Assembly (NCBI GenBank): GCA_963422465.1
Contig: OY730175.1
Span: forward strand, 1,612,001 to 1,676,000
Length of the DNA: 64,000 nt
Direction: 5' to 3'
Origin: Lichina pygmaea
Taxonomy: Eukaryota; Ascomycota; Lichinomycetes; Lichinales; Lichinaceae
Shown here: positions 32,213 to 44,600 of the stretch, in pieces
Position numbering within the stretch: position 1 is the first letter of the stretch
How the letters are laid out: each line of letters starts with the position of its first letter
Made by a program: the position numbers and the translations under genes
The notes under the pieces: model-generated
Told to the model about the DNA's origin: nothing
The model's database searches: none
The model's input: the letters and a program-made list of their open reading frames with translations, nothing else

Positions 32213-33815
32213 GTTGGAGTCGATGGGACAATGATCTGTCGTTTCTCGTATAGATGTATGGTAGAGAAGCTGCTTATCGCGAGTGGACAGGTTGGCTTGC
32301 AAGATTGGCCCGTCGACAGAAAGCGACAAGGGCGCAGCTCAAGTAGGGGCGCGTCCTTGCCTTCTCCCTTCCAGGGCCTGCAGAATTTCGCGCAGCCTTC
32401 GACGGCCATGGTCCAGCCTTATTCCGTCCACCCATGGGCCGACGAGCCTCACGATGTCATTGCTCCGCTCCGGACGGCCGCAAGGCTGACGCTTTGCTTC
32501 TCAGCCCAAAAGAAGTGGGCAATTAACTTCCATGCCCTCGTCACTTAGCGGTACGTACCTCCGTACCTTGAAATCAGCAAAGATCCCCGGGAGAGTGTAA
32601 GTACTCCAGAACTATTGACAAGTCAGCCTCTCATGCCCCGACCGCTTGACTCCACGCAGCTAACGGAGTCTCCACACCCCCTAAAATGCCATAAGCAGCA
32701 TCAGAATTGAGGTCGGACTACAGGAGCATAGACCTGGACACTAGGTATGACTAGGAAAAAGATTCGACTGAGGAATATGTGCTGTGTGATGCCTCCAAGT
32801 CTTATGACACTTCGATCCTGATGGACTTTGAAAAGTACTTAGGTTTTGGTGGCTCGGCTGGGTGTGGGGCATGTACCGAGGTACGTACCAGCAGGCGAGG
32901 GTAGTAACGAGGGGGGTATGGTAAGCAAAAAGTTGCATAGAGGGGGCACCGGAGTAATTGTCCGGAAAAGAGATCCTCAATCCTATTTTCTGCCGGCGAT
33001 CAGCTGTGAGATGTCATTGAGGGTGTCGCCGATACCTGTTTTGGATCGTCGGCGGTGCTGCATGGCTCCATGCGTGCGTGCATGGACGAGTACGTAGTTA
33101 CTTCGGTGGCCCCCTCGCTTATCGCGGGTACTTTTAGGTTGATGGTAGCCCCACTGAACTTTTGAGATGTCAGCCCGACGACCGGCGTGGCTCACAGTGC
33201 GTTCACATCTCAAGAAAAATCATATCCGAAATCAACATTAAGATGTGTCCATACCACTGTGCAGCTGACCATCAGATATAGCTGTAGGAAGATCTTGACG
33301 GAGAAATACTTGCAGTGTGGTGCTGTCAAGAGTTATGACACTGTTGACTCACCTCACCTGAAGAAATATCTCACTTTTCGTGGTGTGGCCCAGCACTATA
33401 CCGAACAAAGTACAAGTAAGATACGTGCACAGAGGGGTACGAAGTACCGTAGTGTACTTGAAGTACAGGTGACTAACAGTACGTACTGTACGAAGTATTA
33501 GGCTGGAGTTTCACGAGTTTCTGGGGGTACGGTGCGTATGTACGTTACGTACGTATGTACGGTACGAAGGGGTACTAGGAGGTACGTTAGGTATTGCGGT
33601 CGGTACTTGAGATGATGTGAGTAGTTCTGCAAAGCACGGCGAGAATGTCAAAAGTCCTGTGATCGTGCATGTAGCTGCTATCTGCCCTCAGTACGGAATA
33701 TGAGATACGTACTCCGGAATTACAGTGCACATGCGCCGAGCTCCGTTCTACAAGTACTGGTGAGGAGCACATGACTCCCACTCAGACCTGTAAGCAAGCA
33801 CGTGAAGCCCCAGCC
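32213..33815. other. Intergenic, GTAC-rich
   Basis: No gene recognised between the divergent membrane-protein and HSK3 genes; it should hold both promoters. Dense GTAC/TACGTA motifs at 32545-32570, 32870-32890 and 33400-33600. Confidence 0.6.
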
Positions 33816-34554
33816 ATGTCCAACAGCAACAGTAATAGCAACAGCAGTAGCCACAGCCACGGCAACAAGGCGCGTCAGCTCTCGCATCTGAACGCGCAGC
33901 TGGCCTTGCTTCAGGCGCATCTGAGCGACACGGAGGATCTCTTGAGCGTGACCAAAGTCCAGGCCGAATGCCTTCGGTGGATGGCAGGATATTCAGCTTC
34001 CCTGTAAGCCCTTCATGGTCTTTCTTTTTCCGCATGTGTGTTGGATATTGTCGATTTGAGGCGTGCGTCTCTCCATTTTGCTGGAAGGACTGCCTGATGA
34101 TCTTTTCTTGAATACCTTTTGTGTTCTTCTCTCTTCCCTTTCCGCTCCCCGTCGGCGTTCCGCAAGGGAGAAGAGGCAATGGCGTGCCTTGCGCATTGCT
34201 AGCTCGCGTCATTCAACCCCCCACCACGCCGAGCTCTGACACGGAAGTACAAGAGATGAGTAAGCAACCTCTGCTCAAACAAAACAAAACAGATTCATGG
34301 CATCAAGCAAAGTCCTCGGTGAGGAGTCATTGAAAGCAGCCGGTCTGGGCGGTGCTGGAGGAGGAGGGATGGGTCACGAGGCGACAGGCGTCTCGGCATC
34401 GAGTCATTCTGACGCAGCAGCGGCCGGCGGAGCCGCCACCACGACCGGAGCTGCAGCCGGGGCTGGAGATGGCCATGCGAGGTCTACGTCGTCTCATGCC
34501 GAGGGGTCAATGAGTGACCGTCGTCTTGATGACAGCGCCAGCGAAGAGGAGTAG
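33816..34554 (+). CDS. HSK3: DASH complex subunit HSK3 (2 exons)
   Basis: Small subunit of the DASH/Dam1 ring that couples kinetochores to spindle microtubules. Exons 33816-34003 and 34293-34554; 149 residues. The core RQLSHLNAQLALLQAHLSDTEDLLSVTKVQAE is the conserved HSK3 coiled coil. Joining the exons gives AGYSASLFMASSKVLGEES, the conserved end of the domain, which fixes the 289-bp intron (GTAAGC...AACAG). Before the core is a Ser/Asn/His repeat; after it a Gly/Ala/Ser-rich, poorly conserved tail ending SASEEE. An upstream in-frame ATG at 33771 would add 15 residues, but MSNSNSN at 33816 is the likelier start. Confidence 0.9.
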
Positions 34555-37500
34555 GAGGAAGACGCAAGTACCGACCGATAGACATTAACTTCAACCGATG
34601 AGCTGCCGATGATAAGCAGTTCCGAAAGGTGCTGGCATGATTGATATCAGTGCCCTCGTCCTGGCGGTGACACGATACCTGTCGACGTTCCGTCTGCGGA
34701 ACTGTGCCGCCAGGTGCCATGACTCGTTCTCTGCATATCTTGCCGTCAGTCTCCAGATGGATCCTATATGAGCCCCGTGTGCTCTAGGTATCTACTCGCA
34801 CAATCCCCCCCCCCCCTCCATCGAGGCTTCCAGCGCTTGCCCAGGGTGTTGTAATCAACCAGCTCGGATTCTACCAATTACATGTCAAGCCCAACACACA
34901 ACTCAGCAAAGGGGCGGTTCTGACCGACCACAAGAAACACAGTACGTATGTAGGAGTAGGTAATTCACTTCTTACGACCGGCCCTTCATTCGTTATCTCT
35001 ACCGTAGCCAACTTGAACGTCGACTCGAATCTCAACTTCAATCCCCATCTCGGACCGCAGGTTCGAGCACATGACCTCGCACCCTCCTCCGGCGTCCTCA
35101 TCCGCGATCCCCATTCCGAGCCGCAGCTCCGCTCCGACACGGAGCCATGACGACTACAGTACCGACAAGTGTCTGTATACCGTCCCATAGCTACTGTCAA
35201 AGCACGCACTTGCATCCAAGATCACGCAGTACCAGTGCGCACCAGATACACATACGGTAAACAGATTCATCCATCCATCCATCTACACGTTCATCTACAC
35301 GTCCATCTACACGTCCAAGCACACATCCCTCACTAAACCAAGAAACCCTCCCCCCCCCCCCCCCTCATTCCAGCAGCTTTTCACAGAATGAACAGACCCA
35401 GCCAACCCTACAGAAACACAGGCACAGGCACAGGCACAGACAAACGACCTGTCCACCCTTCAAGGTACGAGCACGTACAGTACTTTCTTTAGTTGTGCCA
35501 GATCAATCAATCAATCGATCGCCAACGTACATACGTACCTGAAACCACTCTGATTCCCACACCAACACACTACCGTACCCGTAACTCTTCCATACCGGAG
35601 GTATAAAGTCTTTTTGGTTGCAAAGTCTACCGTAACGTATACTCGTAGTACGTACAGTACGTACCTGTACGGAGTACAGGTACGTTGGCTTACCAAAAAA
35701 AAAAAAGAGGGGGCTTGCAACGGGGCCGCAGCGAAGTCACGATAGACCAGGATCGCGACTGACACGCCCCCTCTGTACGGAGTACAGGACATGGCAGCTC
35801 TCCGCGTGGCTAGCCCCCTCCACATGGCTACAGTAGCTCCCTCCGCAAGCCCCGCCCCCGCTCCGCGCTGCTACAGTACAGGTACCGGTAAAGCGCGGCC
35901 ACGGGTCTACGCTGCTTCTACAGCACATCTACGAGTACACTACTCGTGCAGTAGAACGCGGCCGTGGGTCTATACCCCTCCCCTGATACGGTACGTAGAG
36001 CGCAGCTAAGATATGGTAGAGCGTGGCTGGCTGGCTGGCGCGTGAATACCATACCGTTCCGCAATCACGTACAAACATACCCCTTCACCCTCTTGTACGA
36101 GCACTGGATTGTCCGGCAAAGAAGTATTGTAGGTTGCCCCTGAGTGCATGAGCGCATGAGTGCATGAGAGTATGGGTAAGAGAGAGCGTGAGTGCATGAG
36201 TATATACGTACATTGAGAGCATGTCTGTGGTGTCATGAGAAGAGCTGTGGACAGTTCTGTATTCCTCCCGCGTACTTGTGTACGACTGGAGGCTGTTTGA
36301 TGGAGAAAGTTCATGGAGTTTTATATGAAATGGCATGGCATGGCATGGGATAGCATGGACTCATCACGTGTGTGATGAGTGGAGTATGTGTTTACTATAG
36401 GGACATGATCGTACGTACTCCAAGAGCCAAAGAAGGGGATGTGTGATGTGTGCTCAAGTTTTGACATCTTTCAAAGATAGCATGTATTCCAGACTAGCTA
36501 GCCATCTCTGAGCAATTCTAAGTGCTTGATGTAGAAAAGAGCAGAACAAGGCATCGTCATGGATGAAATAGGGAATCGCTAGGATCCCTAGAGCCAGCTA
36601 GGTAGAGACAAGGAGAGAAGAACCTATGAGAAGAGGAGGTGGTGCTTCCAGCGCTTGATAGGTCTGCGATGATGATGATGACGGTAACATTGATGATGGG
36701 AAGTGGAGGAGAAAACTGTACACGGCCAGCGTATCTTGTGCAGTCCAGCATGCACCGCACGAGCGGTTGGTGCTCCTGATTGTAGGAGTGGAGGAGAGGG
36801 GAGAGCAAGGAGGACATGATCGGTGCAGTGAGAGTATCGCGGTCGATCAAAGATCTGCGAGAACATCTCTGGGGATGTGAACGGAGATTTGCCAGTCATT
36901 GGACCGTGGGGCTGGCGAGAGGGGCTGGTTGATGGTGTAATTAGCTGCTGGGGGGTGTGGCCTTCTGCTCAAAATCAGAGATCAACTCTGAATCCGAACA
37001 GACCAGATGAGCGCTGTTGATGGGAGGATAGCGCGGACTCGAGCGGGCTGTAGGCAGGATAAACTTGCTCGCAGCGCCACGCGTGACGAAGTGAGACAAG
37101 ACGGAGACAAACAACCGCATGAGAAATCTCCAAAGACGCCAGAGAAAACAAGGCGACAGCGAGAAGCGACGGGCCGATAACAAGAGCCTGCTCTTTCAAG
37201 AAGAGAGCACGTCCGATTACCCCCTGCCACCAATGACCGAGATAAGATGAAAGATATGGCAAATCGATGGAATAGATAAAGAAACAAATATAGAAGAAGA
37301 GAGGGGAGGTGCGGGTGATTCAGCAATCTATAAGTAGAGGTAGGTAGAAGCATCTTTGCAGAGTATCAAACCCACGAAAGATTCGCTCCAAATATAAGGA
37401 AGAAAAAGACGATAGACCGTAGAAAATCTAGCACGGAGAAATGTAGCAACAGAAGATGGCGTGTATCGGGAGACGAACTGGGGTGCGAAGATGGAGAGCA

Positions 37501-38000
37501 ATAGTTCCGACGACCAGCCAAGACACAGCAAAGCAGACAAAAACCTGGGGTATATCGTCAATCCGATCAAGGATGACACGTGAGAAGCCGCAAGACGTCT
37601 TGCCCGCAGCGGGAAAGCACCGCGGCACCGGCCGCGACGAGCAGCGAGAAACCAGCAAACAGTGATTGGTAGAAGAAGAGCGGATATGAAAGAAAAAAAA
37701 AAGGGGGGGGAGAAGAGAGAGATAACAGCACTCGATGCATGCGTGCGGCTGCGTCGGCATGACCAACACGGAACACATGCGCTCGCCATTCGGCCCCACA
37801 GCCGTCTTTCGTCCTCACCCGAGAACGAAGACTGTCCATCTCCCTCTTGGAAACACAAAGACACGGGACCGATCACGCTACGACGCAGTCTTGAACGTCG
37901 AGGAGGACAATCCAGGCAACCAGCAGTCAGGTCGGGATCGGAAAAGGTCTTGGATACCGTCAGCGAGCTGTTTCTGTTCCCGGCACGGGAAAGGCTTGCT
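34555..38000. other. Intergenic, 3' sides of HSK3 and areA
   Basis: I see no gene. Contents: CATC/ACGT tandem repeats (about 35270-35320), a C15 run (35350-35364), GTAC-rich islands (35460-35700, 35760-35900) and TGAGTGCA-type repeats (36140-36200). 37400-38000 is probably areA 3' UTR and flank. The many open frames have no recognisable domains. Confidence 0.55.
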
Positions 38001-39759
38001 TCACAAGGACATGGTCAGCCATTCCCACTCCGGAGGTGCCGCCGTTGCTCCGGCCATGATCGAATCGAACTCGCCACCGGCGATACCGACATGACCGCCG
38101 AGCAGCGTCTGGTTCATGGACGGAAACGACGTCAAGGAGGAGACTCCGCCTGGCAAACCGGCTCCAAACATCGAAAAGGCTGGGTCCCTTCGGCCGAGGC
38201 AGTCGCCCATGCCGCTCATCTCCACTTGGTGCGGACCGCGTGCGATCAACGTCGAGTTTCGTCGCTGTCGCTTGGGCGTTGCCGTTCCCGACCTGCCTCC
38301 CCCAACGGCCACGTGGTAAGTTGATACGCCATGCTGAGACGTGCCACCGCCGACGGCCGGCTTCGGCGGTGCAGCGGCGATGGGGACGACTCCGGTCCCC
38401 GCCGGCTTCGTAGGCTGCGTCGGTGCCGTTGTCATGTTGATGGTCGTTGTCGTTGTCGTCGTCGTCGTCGTCGTCGCCGCCGGCGCCGGCGCCGGCGGTG
38501 TCGTGCCCGTCGCCGGTGTCGCCTGCGTTGCTACGGGAGAGTGACCGGTTGCGGACGGCGACGACTCCGAGTCCGTGTTCGACTGCGTCCCGGCCGATGT
38601 GTTGCCCAGGGATTGGGGCGCCTTGGCCGAGGTCGGCGTCGTCGACGGCGTCATCTGGACCGAGTTCTTACGGGACGACGCCGCCTTCTTGGATCGCGTC
38701 GTCGACAACGCGCCGCCGATTCCGCCCACGGTGACGGCGGAATTGGCGCCTCCACGATTGCGCTTCTTGATGATGTCGGTCTTCAGCGACAACGGTCGGA
38801 CGACGCCGTGCAGCTTGAGGAACAAGCCGCAAGCGTTGCACAGCGGCTGACCTTCCGGGTTCCGCCTCCACAGCGGCGTCGTCTGGGTGAGGCAGTTGGT
38901 GCATGTCGTCGGCACTCCGTTCGCCTCGCCCCCCTTCATGCTACCGTTGCCGTTGGCATTGTTCGTGGCGCCGGCTCCCGGGCTGCTCGGTCTCGACGGC
39001 GCGGCCGAGCTGAACCCCGACGACGGCGGCGGCGGCGGCGGCGAGGCCGCGCTCGAACGGTTCCGGGACGGCTGCGCTTCGTACGGCAACCGAGTCGCAT
39101 CGGACGTCGACTTGGTGCGAGAGATCGGCAGGGCCGCCGCTTCGTCGGCGTGACCTATCGGCGTCGTCCAGTCCGGAGGAGGCGAGACGGTCTTGGTGCT
39201 GCCGATGGTAACATGCTTCCTTGGCTGCTGCTGCTGCTGCTGCGGCGGCAGCAGCGTTGGCGGCGGCGGTCCGCCGGGATAGCGGGCCGCTGTCATGCGC
39301 CTCGAACTTGCGAGCTTCGAGTCCCAACGGAGGCCCGAGTTGACCTGCTCCGACGCCGAGCCGTTGTCAGCGCGCGTCGTCTCGGACGACATGCGCGTCG
39401 AGGTGCCATCGAAACTTGTTCCGCTGTCGGCGTCGACGCCGGCGGTGGGGGCAACAGCACCGCCACTACCACCGTCGTCGTCGTTGTCGTCCGAGTCGGC
39501 GCCGAAGGTGAAGATAGCGTCATGTCGAGCCGGCGGCGCCCCCGGCGAGCGTGTGCCCAAAAAGTCGACCTGCAGCACCTGCGAAGGATTGACGTGCTGA
39601 TGCTGGCGGGCGACGATGTTCGCGGTCGGTGCAAAGGTCGACGCCGAGGACGACGTCTGCATGCCTTTGCCAGCGCGAAAGATTGTGTCGCCATGCGGCC
39701 GGTAGTGGTGTTGTTGAAGATGATGGTGGTGCTGGTGCTGTTGCTGTTGCTGTTGTTGT

Positions 39760-39857
<98 letters not shown>

Positions 39858-41676
39858 TTGATGGTAGACGTACGGCGCCGAGGTCACGGCGGCCGAGTTC
39901 ATGGCTGCTGAGGTCATGGCGGCCGAGAGCATCGAGGCGCGATGCAGACCGTCGACGCTCATGGACGGGCGCGGTACGACGCCGTCGACGGAATGGGAGC
40001 CGAGGAAAGCCGACGGGTCGTTGTCGAGGAAAGTCGGCTGCGGCGTCGAGCTGTTCGAAGGGTGGGCCGAGTGGATGGGCGAGTAGGGATGGGCGGACTG
40101 GAGGGACGAAGCCATCGACGTGGGCGCGTACATCGACGAGAAGGGCCCGTGCGTGACCATGGGCGACTGCAAGGGGGAGAAGCTGAAGTGCTGCTGGAAC
40201 GGGCCGGCCGAGGTGATGATGGGATCGTGGTCGAACGCAAACGTGTCGAGCTGGTAGGGAACACCGGGGTGGCCGGCCACGTTGGTGTTGAGGAGCGGCG
40301 GACGATGGTGTTGGTGATGAAGATGATGATGGGGGGCTACGGGGGCGGCGCACGCTGGCGCGGCGAGCGAGTAGGCGTCGATATCGACGTTGGCTTGCGT
40401 CTGGGGCTGACCGTGGAGGCGGCCCTGGGCATCGCCGGGCATCATGATGGCCCCGACGGCGGGCAACTGAGGCGAGAAGTCGGCCGGCCGCTTCAGGGGC
40501 TTTTTTCGTACAACCGGTCAGCACTTTCCGCCTATCGTGCCGTTCGGGCGCGACGAAGGCGATCGCGACGTGATGGGGATCCAAGACCGAGACGGAGACG
40601 GAGACGACGATGACGACGACGACGATCCCCACATACGTGATGGCGTCGTGGCCGGGGGTCAGCTTCAAAGGGAAACAACTCACGCGTCTTTCGTCGATGC
40701 TTGTCTTCCTGACACGCTTCTGGACGTACGCAAACTCGCCGGCGCGGTCCGGCCGCCGTAGGGGCTGGATAGGGGCCGGGGCCGAGGCCGGGGGGAAGTC
40801 GCACACGGGGCGAGAGGGAGCCGCCAGCGGCTTGGGCTTGATCGGGATGGCCGTCGCGACGGCGTGGTTCTGGGTCGCGACGGCATCGAGGTCGGCCGTC
40901 GAGGCCGAGGCCGAGGCCGAAGGCGAAGCGGCGTTCGGAGAGCCGACGGAGGAGGGGAAGATGAAATCGTCGAGGTTCATGGCATCTGCCCAGGCGGAGC
41001 CGGCCTCGACCGGATCGGGGCCGTTGACGGTGCTAGGGGGTGTCGTCGCAGCGCTCGAGCGCGCCGGCGCCGCCGGAATCGTCGCCGGGGCGCCCTCGGA
41101 CGATGTCGACGAGGGGAAGGACGACGGGCGATCCTGCCACGATGGCGGTCGGTTTCTGATCCTGCGCGTGACAAGGTCACGATCAGCATCTCGCCCGCCG
41201 AGGATTCCGCGTAGCTTCGTTGCCGCCCCAGAAGCATCGAAAGCGGCAGGGTTCCCTGTGAGGGGGGGAGGAGAGGGGAAGAAAGCGCGGTGCGACCTGG
41301 CCGGGCGAACGACAGGTTCGGCCGCCGGCAAGAGACAACGCCGGCCCCCCCCCCCCCCCCCCCCCCCCCTCCTCGTCCCCGAGCGTCGAACGTACCGTTC
41401 CAGCTCCCGCTTCAGGTTCATGGCCATCATGCGCCACGAGAGGTTCTCCATCCGTTCCTGGTTGGGCAGGTCCGCCTTCGTCCTCTTGTAGAGCTTCCAT
41501 ACTTGCGTGAGCAGGGGATCCTTCTGGTGCATCTGCTCGGCATCCTCCGGCTGAGGGGCGCGGCCGACATCGTCTCCCCAGACGGGAAAGACGGATTGAC
41601 GAAGGAGCTCGGAGCGAGCAGCGACGGTGGCCGTGCTTCGATCCAGGATGGCGTCTTCGCGGAGGCCGTCGCTCAT
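38001..41676 (-). CDS. areA: AreA/NIT2-type GATA transcription factor (3 exons)
   Basis: Global activator of nitrogen-catabolite genes; binds GATA sites in the nucleus. Exons (minus): 41676-41396, 41296-40684, 40499-38001; about 1130 residues. Exon 1 has the conserved fungal N-terminal domain [19 protein letters not shown]...[16 protein letters not shown]. Exon 2 has MNLDDFIF and ends [17 protein letters not shown]; it joins [22 protein letters not shown] polyglutamine tract of about 40 residues lies near 512-555. GATA zinc finger [20 protein letters not shown]...CNACG (C-X2-C-X17-C-X2-C), residues about 829-853, with basic region [11 protein letters not shown]. The C-terminus WEWLTMSL is the element that binds the NMR co-repressor in known orthologs. 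The 40683-40500 intron is sure; the first intron acceptor (41297) is the one that fits the frame, but it spans a C25 run and could be wrong. Confidence 0.92.
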
Positions 41677-44600
41677 GAAGGAGACGGTCGTCGGACCGAC
41701 GACGTCGCCGGGTCAGAAAGTGGGGTATTAAGCTCGAACAAAAGTGGCCGAGGGGGCCTCGTCAGTCGAGATTCTTGATTCGTCAGCCGGGTGATGCTCG
41801 AACCGGGGGGTGGGCCGCCAGACCGACCGTCGCCGGGTGTGATAGGTCGTCTTCGACGTCGACGACGGCTTTCGACGACGGCTGGAGTTGTTGGCCGTTG
41901 TGACGATGAACATTAGCGTGCCGGCGGAGATGCAGAGGAAGAGAGAAGTTCGAGGATCGGGCGGTCGAGTCTCTTCTTCTCGAGAGCAGGGCTTCGGCCT
42001 GATGCGGGAAGCCGAGCGGGCCGTGACCCCCACGTCGAAAGCCGGAGAGGATGGGGAAGGGCACGGGGATGGTGGGGGGGGGGGGGGGGGGGGGGGGTTC
42101 GTTCTCCGGGCAGGCGTTCCCGCCGTCGCAGGGACTCCAACGGTAATCTAGTGGGGTAGTAGCCTAACAGCAGGCATGTGAACACGCACGGTACTCCGTC
42201 ACCTTGCGAAGGTACTAGGGACGCATGTACGTATGTACGATACGTACAGTACGGAGCGTACCCCCCGTACGAACATACTCCACACTCGGTACTTTGTCGT
42301 CGCCCCGAAAGCACCCGATGAACGAGCTTGACACGGGCCACCTCGCAGTCTTGGGCGCAGCAAACTAACTTGCTAGCCCTCCAGAGATCTCCCATACTGT
42401 TTGACGATGAGGATGATGAGGATGATCATGATCATGATCATGCACAGCCACGGAAGTGGAACTTTCTCGGTGATCTTTGGCCAAGACAGCTTCGTCGGGG
42501 GAACATCGCATCGTGAATCTTTCGCCACGCTTACTTGCCACGCTGAGTGAAGAGTCGTCGCCGTGATCCCTTCCTACTGTGCTCGTTCGCCGGATACTGG
42601 CCGCTTCGGAGCTCGGACGCAATCCATGGCTGGTGATGGAAGGAAGAAGTGTGAATCGGAAGATTACAGAGGGCGTGAAACGAGCCGAACGATTCGGTAA
42701 GGCGTACGTACGTACTGCCGTACTAGACCCGCCGATCAGTTTTAGGCGTCATATCACTGGTCGTAAGGCCTAATCTAGTGCCTTCTCCATGGTTCGGTGC
42801 TAAGGTGCCACTACGGTCAGAAGCGTCGCGGTACGAGTTCCAATGTCGGCAGCGGCAGCAAGAGCGCCAGCAGAGTTCTTGGACGTCGCGATGTGGCTGG
42901 TGGCTCGCGCCGCTCCATCTCGTTTCGCCATGTGCCGTGCTTCGGTAGGTATGTACTGTATCCTGTACAGAGGTATGTGTGCGTGAGGTGAATCCTCCAA
43001 GAAATGGCCGCGCTTCAGCTGTCAGCGGATCCTCTCTTCGTCTGGACGGCACTGGAGCCGAGCGGTCGTCCAGCGCTGTAGGTGCCACAAGGAGCAAGAC
43101 GGTGCCACGAGAAACGAGGGGCAAGAAGCTGCAGGAGCGTCGGAACGACCGCGTTCGAAACAAGACATGCCAGGCCGACAGGCAAGGTAGTCCTGGACGG
43201 TGCTGCACTGTGCTCCTTTGTCCCTGCCCTGCACATAGATATGCACGCATTCCCTCGTACGTACGTACGGACTCAGGGGCTGAAGAGCCCCGCTTCGACA
43301 GCCGCGCAAAGGTGAGACTTGAGACCTTTCTCGCGCTAGAAGGGCCAGCGAAGGGGGCGCCAAGAAGGAGGAAAATTTGCGAGGTGAAGATCGCTGCCGG
43401 CGCAGTTCGGCTCGGCGGCAGAGGCGTCGCCGTCACGACGAACGAGGCGGACCCTAGTAGCACCTCTTGCAGTACGTACGTACGGGAGTACAGTGCCTCC
43501 GTACCTTCGACGAGACCGCGGTAAAGTGGTGACCACGGCCAAGGTCGGGACTCCTCGTGTCGGAATGCACCTAGCAACGCATGGTCCGCGTAACGCCTCG
43601 GCGGGGATCAGGATGCACGACATCCCTCGCCGCAGGGAAGAGAGGGAGAAAAAGTCCGAGATGCCTTCCGAGGTTTATGCAGGCGAAAGCAACTTGCGTG
43701 GATTGTCGAGGTGATGGTCAGGTAGTGGTAGTAGTGTTGGTACATGCGTAGTGGTAGTAGTCTTGGTAGTACGAGGCATAGAGGAATCGTAGCAGTGGTA
43801 GTGGTAGTGGTAGTGGTAGCAGCAGCGGTAGTAGTAGGGAATGTCGTCGCGGAACTATAGTACGAGCAAAGCCGGTGCCGCAGCCGGACTTTGGATTCCT
43901 GGACGCGATATACGGCTTAGGGCTGCAGATGCTTTTGCGCCAGAGTGAAGCACGGATGGCGGTGATCTCCCGAGGTGCCGTAGCCATGTTCGTGCCGACC
44001 ATGCCGGCGCATGGAGAGAGCACGAAGAGCACGCCTAGACCTTGCTCGATCCGGTTCTCGGGCCTCGAGGCCTCAGTCGCGTCCATCGAGTCCGTAGCGT
44101 GATCATCGGCTAGCTTTGCGGATCTGGTACGGATCTGGCCTCCCACGCGCTCCCTGTCGTGGGTGAGTCCGAGTCGAAAGGCACTTTTACCTTCCTCGCC
44201 ACTCGTCCGTACCTGTCAGACGTTGCGGTGTCCGGGGTTCTGTTGCCTGTCAGGCCGAGCCTGCATCCAGTTCGCTTCGGTATGATAGCACCTCTGATTC
44301 TGATGTTTGATGTTTCGACACGTAGGTCGTCGGGAGCCTGCGCCGTTCTCGCGACACCCGAGACGGCCTGCGAAAGGAGCCGGATGCAGCTGCGGTTGAG
44401 CCTTTTCTTTTGCATGAGATCCCGGCCGTTGTCCGGTTCGTGGCAGCGATCCGGGCTTGGCCGAGGACTTGGGCAGATTCGAAGGCCGATTTTGTTCCGT
44501 TTTGTTCTGCTGAGCGCGGGCTGGGTTGAACGTCCGTGAGTGGCGCAATGGGAAACGGTCGACTGCCGGTGGCGAACGCGGCTTTCGGAAGAGCGCAGCA

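Noticed and set aside
38331-39911. A 526-codon plus-strand frame across areA
   Set aside because: Arg/Leu-rich antisense shadow of the areA coding strand and its CAG repeat.
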